Below the pieces are notes generated by a model. That model was not told where the DNA came from. It ran no database searches and saw only the letters and a program-made list of their open reading frames with translations. The translations under genes and the position numbers were made by a program. Shown here piece after piece: positions 37,821-64,000 of a stretch of 64,000 nt of DNA. Origin of the DNA: Glandiceps talaboti (Eukaryota; Hemichordata; Enteropneusta; Spengelidae); assembly GCF_964340395.1 (NCBI RefSeq), contig NC_135551.1, positions 29,904,001 to 29,968,000 of the forward strand, in the 5' to 3' direction. How positions within the stretch are numbered: the first letter of the stretch is position 1; each line of letters opens with the position of its first letter.

Positions 37821-40800
37821 AATAAATATATATTATATTACACACATAATGAACATTACTTAAGGTACAATGTAGTAACATCTTACTAAAAAACAAAATG
37901 CTGTATATGTACCTGAACCTAAACAGGATAGCTGCAGAAGGAGGCTTATGCCAACATAATGTAATTTGTAAGTAATGGTTTTTATCACAACGTTTAGTCC
38001 ATGAGACTGCATATAGTATTACTAACTGTGTTACCATGTACATTTAATGTCTTACACTCTCTGACATTTTATCACCCCATCATCAGTTTTTGTGAAGGGC
38101 TGTAACTTTGTAAGTAGGTAAAATGTCTTATTAAGCTCTCTCTACTCCTAACTGGGCTTACCCATCAAGATCTTACATTACAATCAAAAATACTGTTTTA
38201 AATGTCTACCCCTGGCTGTTTATATAGTTTGTACTATATTCTGTAGTGTTTGTGTACACCTCAATTTGTAGTTGCTCAGAATTACCACTTCCTCTGTGGT
38301 TTTTATATCACTTCAAAGAGATTATAAAGTTTACAGTTAGTGATTTTATTAGAGAACTACAAACCATGACAATTTCCACCTAATACTTATTTTTACACAC
38401 CTGTAATAAATTTATACTAAATGTTATCACAATCATTAACAGATATTTATAATTGTTGAACTAAAATGTATTTAAACTGTGTGAACTTGAAGAAAGCACA
38501 AACTGTGAATTGAAAATATATGCAGAAAAACAATGTACATGTTTTAATTATTCAGAATTGCTAATAATTAGCATAGTTTAATATTTTACTCCTTGGTTAC
38601 CATGGTTCTTATGTATGAAGAGGAACACTGTTCATCTTATAATGTGAGGAAGAAGGGGGGGGGGGGGGGTGTTGATTTCAAAATGGCAAAACATCTGCTT
38701 TTGGCAATGGGTAACACACAATGTTTAATACCTTTACCAGTAGTACAAATCTTTAAGCCTATTAAAGTTAGCTCCTTGAAGTCCATGTAACACCTTCATT
38801 GCATATTCCTGTGACTGTTATGTCAAGCGATATTCACAACTTTCTCACTTCAGGCAATCCCTAATCAACACATACTATTCAGTATTCTGTACTTCAAAAT
38901 ATTAAAACCTGTATTTGCATATTTCACAGTTACAGTCAGTTTTAATGCAACAGACATCGTTGTCACTTGTCAAGTTTTTCTTTAGGACTGTACATGTATA
39001 GTTGGGAAATCTGTTAATGTTAATTTTATTAGGGCTCAAACATAAAAATATCACCAAATATCATATACACATAATAAAATATAGAAAGCTATGAAAATTG
39101 ACTTTTTTTCTGAAATGCTTCTTTACACTACTGTTGTAAATGCTATCAGGTAAAATTTACCTGACTTTAACAGTATTTTGCTAAAGTCAAAACAAGAATT
39201 ATCAAAACCTGTAGATAAACATACCTTTTTCCACAGACTTGTCTACTTCAGTTCAAAGGTTTTAAAACCTCATCTCAAAATACTGATATCATGAAATATA
39301 CAGAAAGTATCAAATCCACTGAAGTCAGGTTGTTTTACATATAAATATCAACACATTTACTTAAATTTACCATATTTCTCTAATTTCACCTGGAGTTCTT
39401 AATCTGAGATAAATTTTAGTAAATATCAAATTATGTCATCCCCTTAGTCATTTACATGATTTATTAATGACAAGAATTCTATCAATATTTGATAGGTGTG
39501 ACTCTACTACGACCTAGTTTCACTTCATACATTAACTAACTCTTACTACATTTCACATAATAAACTTATAGCGTATAAATCCTATAATTAAGATAGTTCT
39601 GTAATTAAACAACTTTATTTATTCTAGAGATTACTTATTAATCTAGGAATTATATTTCAATTAAAGTGCTCAACTAATGTCTGAGATTTCTTTTATTAAA
39701 TGAAAATATTGCTCACAGAAATCCTTATGGCTGTGTAGTTGTAACTATGTGTTATAATCCAGAATCTCTGGTACTATTAACCACAGAACAATGGGACAAA
39801 TCTTGTATAATTTACACAGCTCCCTGAAATCCGTGTTTTAGTTTTTAAGGATTTTAAAGTTTTGGTACTTGGTAATAAGAGTGTGGGGAATAAAGTCAAT
39901 ACAATAATATAGTTAACTGGTTATAATAGGTGGTTTACATCATACTTGTACGGAAAAAGCTACAACATCACAGTGAAATACATGTTTGTACATGTGTGTG
40001 TGTGTGTGGGGGGGGGGTGTTCAGGTAGCTACTCAGCCTCAGGTACTATATTCTAACAAAAAACACAGTGAATTATAAGTTCTTAATGTGTGTTGGATGG
40101 GGAGAACCAAAAGTTTACTAAAAAAGGTATAAATTTAAGTGTGCATGTATGTGGGGGAGGTGGGGTTTAGTATACCTACTAAGGTACTGCATTCTAACGA
40201 AAATTCTGTGTATATTCTGTATATTAAACATGCAAGCGTTGTGTGTGTGTGTGTGTGTGGGGGGGGGGGGGGGCCTCAGGTAGTTTACCTAGTAGTAAAG
40301 GTACTAAATTCTAACAAAAACACTTGGAGTATTTCTCTTAAAAGACTATTCAAAATGTCTCCTAAAAACCAGGAGGAAATATAACATTTTGATTGACAGA
40401 TTGTATTACATTATTACCACACTGTATTTCCTGGGTGAATAACCTTTCAAATGTTCACTATGTCACTGGTCAAATTAAAGACAATGTAATAACTTATTAT
40501 AAGAAAACGGTTCTAACAGCAAATACTATTTCATACTCTTCAAAATATTAATGAAGGTCACAGGTCATATTCAGCTAAAATTTCTTGGCGACACACTACT
40601 TTGAAAACACAAAACATTCCCTTCCTCCTCCTTCCCCCCCCCCCAAAAAAAAAAAGGGAAAAAAAAGAAAAAATGAGGTTGTGTTCTGAAGTCAATCTGA
40701 TAACTGTGGGTGGGTGTCATTTGTTTTCTATATATGTCTCTGCCAGGCTATACATGTATTAATCTTTGTCAAAAATGAAGTGAACTTTGGCTGGTCGGTC

Positions 40801-41459
40801 ACTAGTCCTATCCAAACACAGTGATCTACTGTTTAAAATGAATGACCCTTTTCATTTTGAAATTATGCACAAAATTCAAAGAAAATGGATGTTTTAATTA
40901 TAAGTACGAGATTATCATACATCTCAGATTATGGTTTGTAATTTCGATTAAAATGAAAGTCAGATATTAGTAATACTGGTGTATAGGTACTTTGTAGTAA
41001 TTGTATGAAATATCACTACCCTGATAGAAACCACCTACATGAATGTTGACCAAGCTACACTGTTTTCTAGACCAGTTATAGAAGTGAAGGCAAGTAGCAA
41101 AGCACAGTACACCATCGTTTTTGCTTATCACAAAGCACTACAGGCCTTACAACACAGAATATGCCTTGCTGCATGAGTACTAAGTGCTGACATTTACAGA
41201 AATAATATTTGAGATGATAATTGGCTAGGGAAATGGGATAAATTATGGGGATATTTATCGTTGGTTTGTGAACCTGATATGAATAAAATAATTGTACGTA
41301 TATACTAATAACAAATGAATATACTTTCCCGATCATATCAATACTAAGATAAATTTCATAAACTAATAAATTGTATGGAAATCAAAAAATAAAGAAAAAG
41401 TGTCTTTGACAGACTTAAACTATAATGTTTTGTTAACAAAAAGCAACTAATCATTGGCT

Positions 41460-42430
41460 CTCTGTTGCAACATCTCCGCTTTTAATAGAAAAAGACGAAA
41501 TACAAACAGTTTAGAAACATATTTGATATGGTCACTGACTCACAGAAAAACAAACGAACGATACACTCCCCCCTCGAAGCTCACGTATCAGCCGGGTACA
41601 CTACCACGTAGCGTTCTATGTTTTCCCGTTATATTTCATTCACTATACAAATTGTAGACAATGGAAATTGTCACCTCATTCATCAGAATGACTTTGGGTT
41701 TGGAGGATACCAAGAACGTGTTAAAAATATCACTCAGATGCAATATATGGTGACAACGTGTATCTACACCATGTACGAGGTAAAGGTCGAATCGACTGTA
41801 TCTCAGATCTCCGTCAGCGTGGATCCAAGTCATTGGTTACTTAGCGATTTCTGAAGCTACACAATGAAATCATAAGACATCACTTGGTGTGTTCTCAGCA
41901 TACACTTTAAGATAGTCTGAAATAATTTAATGATTTACCTGATATGCCGTATAGAACCACCAGATCAGTAAAATTACCAATAATTTGAACAGCAGGTCGA
42001 GACACCACTGTACCGGTATACCGGATGACACTTGCCGGTAGTGTTTAACAACACATTTTCTTTAGACTATATTAATCCGCGACAAAGCATGTAGTGAACA
42101 ATATTGTTTTTAAAATATGGTAAAACATTTGTTGATGAAGGTTTTCATTTTGATATTTATCGATTACTTACCTAAATCTGCTTTGTTTTGGTGGCTAAAT
42201 TTAATTAGCAGTGATGCAAACAACTGTATATGGCGGATGAATATGGGGCGTGCCGGACCAGGTGTGACCCTGGGTAAGCCGCAGAACTACTTTTCAAGTT
42301 CCGCTATTGACACCTGGTGACGTCACTGCGACTATTATTGGCTTCATAAGAAGGAAACAATTTTTGGAGGAATAAGATGTGTTGTAAAAGGTATAAATTT
42401 GTAACAATTATCAATTCCGTGAGCGATATA
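41460..42430 (-). promoter_or_regulatory. Candidate CpG-enriched promoter/first-exon region for the myosin gene
   Basis: CpG dinucleotides are visibly more frequent here than in flanking AT-rich DNA. On the minus strand GAAGCCAATAATAG (CCAAT box, near 42333-42346) is followed by a palindromic CRE/ATF site TGACGTCA (about 42318-42325) and GC-richer sequence. Because myosin coding exon 1 starts with an acceptor, an upstream first exon is needed, and this is the best-looking location between the two genes. No transcription start or donor can be fixed. It could equally be a bidirectional or unrelated regulatory element. Confidence 0.35.
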
Positions 42431-44084
42431 AATGTTATGAAATAAACTTGGTAGGACAATAAATCATACCTCGTGCAGACAGAACTAGAGCTGAATTACT
42501 TTTTTTATTAGAAATTTTTTTTGGGGTGAAAATATCGATTCTGTTGTTTATCACATCACAAACTGCAATATCATATTTGGTAACAATTTTTTAAAAGTTA
42601 TACATTGTCATTCTAGCAAAAAAATATTGTGTGTAACATTACTTATTAGGTTCTCTGAGAAATAAAATCACCAAATTCATTAACAAATTTCAGTTGTTTG
42701 TACAATTGTTAGATTTACAATTTAGAACATAATGAACACATAACAGACAGAAATGTGAACATCTTGTAAATTGTTGCCCATGGGTCAAGGGTCGCAGTAG
42801 GCAAAGTGAAAGAAATGGTTGTATTGTGTGTATGAAGCAGTTTACAACTTTGACCCAAGGTCAGAGGTCAATCAATGAATCTAATCAAGTAATGTCATAC
42901 ATTATAATACTATGAGCAACTTGTTCTCTATACATGTGGTTTTGAGGCCGAACAATCTTGTAAAAATGTGACCAAATGGATGACAAATGTGTATTTATTT
43001 TGGATTTTTAATTCCTAAAACAACCCCACTGTGTTTACTACTTGACAAAAACAATTTGAAACAACATACATTAACCCTTTAGAGCCTGACAGCCTATATT
43101 TTAGTGTGCAATTACATACAACTATTGGGTTAAATCCTAATTTCTAATTCAATAAATTGAAAAACATTTAAAAATGTTTAAAATCATGATGGTTTCCCCC
43201 ATTAGTTGTTCAAGTGGTAAAAACACGACTTGGTGAGCCAGCAAGTTGGGTATAATAATTTTGTTTCATTGAGAAACCCGACCTGCTTGGTTAATGGCTT
43301 CATCCCATAATGTATTGTTACTGTACAAAATTTGTATACATTTTTTTAGCTTTTCTGTAATTTATTGATTTACAAACACGGATTTGGTCGATGCTGTGTC
43401 ACATTGTTTTTTCAAGTAGGAAAACATAGTAGTCTTATTAATAATAAACATACACAAACAAACAAACAAACAAACAAACAAAACAAAACAAAATATGCAT
43501 GGGATTACTTTCAAAATTAAATTTAAAGATTTTTTCTGACATATTATTAAGAGTTTGTTGGGTTACTTTAAAAACTGCTGATGAAAGCTGGGTTTTGTAA
43601 CAAGCAATGTCAGTGACATTTGAAGATTATGAGAAAAAAAAAAAAAAAAAAAAAAAAAAAATTCTCATGGGATTGGTGCCAGTCTTCATTATTGTGAGAG
43701 GTTCTATTTTTATCTGTCATTTGAGACATACTGGTATACACATTTTCATAGTTTAAATGTATATTGTCAATTCAGATGATAAACTTCAATCTGTGAAATT
43801 CCATTATGATATGGTGTACATGTAAATCAAAACAGATCTCTTCAAGAAGCTACAAAATATGGTAGACTCGACTGCACTACTAATGTACTTTGGGCATTAC
43901 AACAGAAACCATGAAAACCTGTTTGCTTTTTTGTCACAATTTTATTCAACTTCATTGACTACATCTAGTACATGAGTATAGAATACACATTAACACGTCC
44001 TGGTAACATTCAAGAAATAACACAATAGCTCTGTACTCAATGAATGAAGCAGCAAATCAGCTGATCAGTAAGTGAACTAAACTA

Positions 44085-44355
44085 CATATTAAATATGTAA
44101 GGACAATTCTTATTGACTCACAATGCTTTCTCATACATCAGTCAATCTGATTGGCTAAGTAAGAGTACAATATGTGAATGCATCTACATATTAAAGACTA
44201 GTATGTAAGGACATTTCTTATTGACTCACAATACTTGTTCATGCATCAGTTAATCTGATTGGCTAAGTAAGAGTACAATATGTGAATACATCTACATATT
44301 AAAGACTAGTATGTAAGGACATTTCTTATCAGTTAATCTGATTGACTGTGTAAGA
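44085..44355. repeat. Tandem repeat, three units
   Basis: Units share ATGTAAGGACATTTCTTATT, GACTCACAAT, AATCTGATTGGCTAAGTAAG and ACATATTAAAGACTAG. The third unit lacks part of the middle. Confidence 0.85.
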
Positions 44356-44823
44356 GTATAATATGTCTGAATTCCCTTATCTGAAATGATATGTTGTGAC
44401 TCTGCCATGGACTGGTACGTTCTGACAAAAACTGATCAACTTTTTAATCCAATTTTCCTATCCCATTATTTCACCATCTTTATGTTAATGGTGGAACCTG
44501 TGCAACTACACAAAATAATCAAGTTATAGATACAACATGAGTAACATCTAAATTATGTTGTGCATACTGGATGTCTGAAAATCGTTGACACTGCAAATTG
44601 TTTTCAATACTCAATAATCCTAAATAGTAAATGACTTGGATAATAAATTCCCCTTCTATAATAGACAGAGATTTCTTGTAAATAGTAAAAAACTTCTTGG
44701 TTAACTTAAAAAATGTTTGTAATTACTGCAACACAGCATGTCAAATGCAAACTTTAAGTGCACATAAGATATTACACAAGACAAACTTGAAATAAACCAA
44801 AATGTCTACGTGTGCATACATGT

Positions 44824-44886
44824 TTTTGTATGTATGTATGTATGTATGTATGTATGTATGTATGTATGTATGTATGTATGTATGTA

Positions 44887-44939
<53 letters not shown>

Positions 44940-45028
44940 ATGTATGTATGTATGTATATACATGCTTGCACATGCATGTGTGTATGTATGTATGTATGTA
45001 TGTATGTATGTATGTATGTATGTATGTA

Positions 45029-45059
<31 letters not shown>

Positions 45060-45090
45060 CTGTGTCTGTGTCTGTGTCTGTGTGTGTGTT
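44824..45090. repeat. (TATG)n/(TG)n compound microsatellite
   Basis: Two TATG-TG blocks separated by TATACATGCTTGCACATGC, ending in (TGTGTC)n. Confidence 0.95.
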
Positions 45091-46420
45091 AGGTGTCTGT
45101 GAGACTATGTATCAATACAATACTATTCCCATACTAAACTTACATGAAATTATCTTCACTAGATTGTGTATGGGTTATGATGAAAATCTAGATATAAGTC
45201 ACACACATGATACAGTACAAATTACATCACTGAAACCCCCCCCCCCCAAAAAAAGGTTTGAAATTAGATTTTACCCAAAATATTCAAATGTTGTATATTT
45301 AGAGCCCTATACCTATACACATATAAACCAAAACATGAAATGAAATTATTGCTTATAAATTACAAAACATTTGTGAAGCATTAAAAGCATGATTAGAAGT
45401 TTGTAGATCACTGAATCTGAATGTAAATATATAAATAATTGATAATTCTTTGAAATATACAGTATAATTTAAGTTTAATTGCATAGCATTATTATTAGTA
45501 TTTTATAAATATACACAATTTGAACATTATTAAGGATACTAATCACTCAAAAATCAAAATGTATGTTTTTCTACATGTAATACAAAAAATAGTGTAAATG
45601 ATATGATATAGCGCCCTCTAGTGTCAGATATGTAGTTTACTACTACATACAATATTAAATCAGGGTAATTTTCATTGAATACATTTTTTTTGCTACATAT
45701 CAACATATTGTCACAATAAGACAACATAGGTTTAAAATTTGGATACTAAAGGTATTCATGGCTTCCATATTAAATTTAATGTCTGTTTACAAACCATGAC
45801 TTTAGGAAAAATGTAAAACTAACGACATACAGTGGACAAGCAGTTGTATGTGTCCAGCATTGACATTTTTTTGTGAAACTGAAAACAAAATATACAAAAT
45901 ACTATGTCTTTGCAGGCCTTCCCTTCACTTGTTTACTGAGAGAAACTACTTTTTATAAGGGATGGTAGAAGATGCTATTATCACTGTAGGGGTGTCTACA
46001 ACATATACTCTAACAATCACATCAGAGTGAGACCGGAGAAATCACACGAAAAGTTAAATGCCAACTTTAAAATTATCAATGACAATCAATAACTCTGTGC
46101 ACTATATATATATACATATAACTACTTGACTATGCATCGTTATATCTCCATCTGTTTTCTAGATACATGTAGTACAAAATCATATTACATTCTAACATCA
46201 ATTCTATGTACTGGTAATTATTCATATCCAATACACACTTACATTTAGTCAAGAAAGTGAAGACGATGATTTCTAATATATTACATCAAAAGGTTACCAA
46301 AATATACCCAAAACACTCTAATGCTATTTAAAATATGTCTCCCTGACATCACCTACAAAACTTTCAAACTGCCAGGAGTTATATGACCAGTTTTTGACTT
46401 GAATTGACAACCTGTCCCTT

Positions 46421-64000
<17,580 letters not shown>

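Larger units (their letters stand above)
42431..46420. other. Downstream flank of the PARP4-like gene
   Basis: No coding sequence is seen. (CAAA)n at 43460-43490, a poly-A run at 43633-43660, a three-copy tandem repeat of about 100-120 bp at 44085-44355, and TATG/TG microsatellites at 44824-45090. A minus-strand AATAAA (plus TTTATT, 43941-43946) could be a distant polyadenylation signal, but nothing ties it to the gene. Confidence 0.45.

Noticed and set aside
42117-42320. 67-codon plus-strand frame at the CpG-rich region
   Set aside because: No domain or similarity; the region is better explained as regulatory.

Overview
This is an animal nuclear genomic window: AT-rich, intron-rich, and full of micro- and minisatellites, foldback elements, a tRNA-derived SINE and DIRS-like retrotransposon debris. 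The architecture fits a marine invertebrate; I cannot name the phylum from sequence alone. Most long open frames are translations of simple repeats (CA/TG, TATG, 60-bp minisatellites) and are not genes. No bacterial, CRISPR or operon-like content was found.

Two protein-coding genes can be reconstructed exon by exon. Both lie on the minus strand, head to tail. (1) Positions 23517 down to 1 hold the 5' part of a class VI unconventional myosin (MYO6-like). Fourteen coding exons chain in perfect phase into 591 codons, from the initiator Met through the P-loop, switch I, the class VI insert-1 region and switch II. The gene runs off the left edge within the motor domain. (2) Positions 64000 down to 46421 hold the 3' part of a PARP4-like (vault poly-ADP-ribose polymerase) gene: a large proline-rich exon open at the right edge, several short exons, and a terminal exon whose YPSLYSRLELG motif resembles the PARP4 C-terminus. 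Between the genes, a CpG-richer stretch at about 41.46-42.43 kb is a candidate distal promoter/5' UTR region for the myosin, because its ATG exon begins with a splice acceptor only 17 nt upstream of the ATG.

Layout: 1-12.6 kb, myosin exons 3-14 with repeat-laden introns; 12.6-22.4 kb, large intron 2 with a foldback family and GTTT-rich tandem repeats; 22.4-23.5 kb, exons 1-2; 23.5-41.4 kb, upstream non-coding DNA with elements and microsatellites; 42.4-46.4 kb, presumed PARP4-like 3' flank; 46.4-64 kb, PARP4-like exons separated by a 3.6-kb array of 60-bp units, a duplicated exon/minisatellite module invaded by a DIRS-like remnant, a second unrelated 60-bp array, and a SINE.

The most unusual signal is that several myosin VI exon edges are tandemly duplicated together with their splice sites. 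It is seen at exons 5, 11, 13 and 14, and an about 1-kb minisatellite at exon 10 is built from units that each carry a donor-like motif. Other notable items are a transposon-like element with matching terminal inverted repeats whose interior is a 21-copy palindromic minisatellite, and a foldback repeat family with at least five copies in the window.
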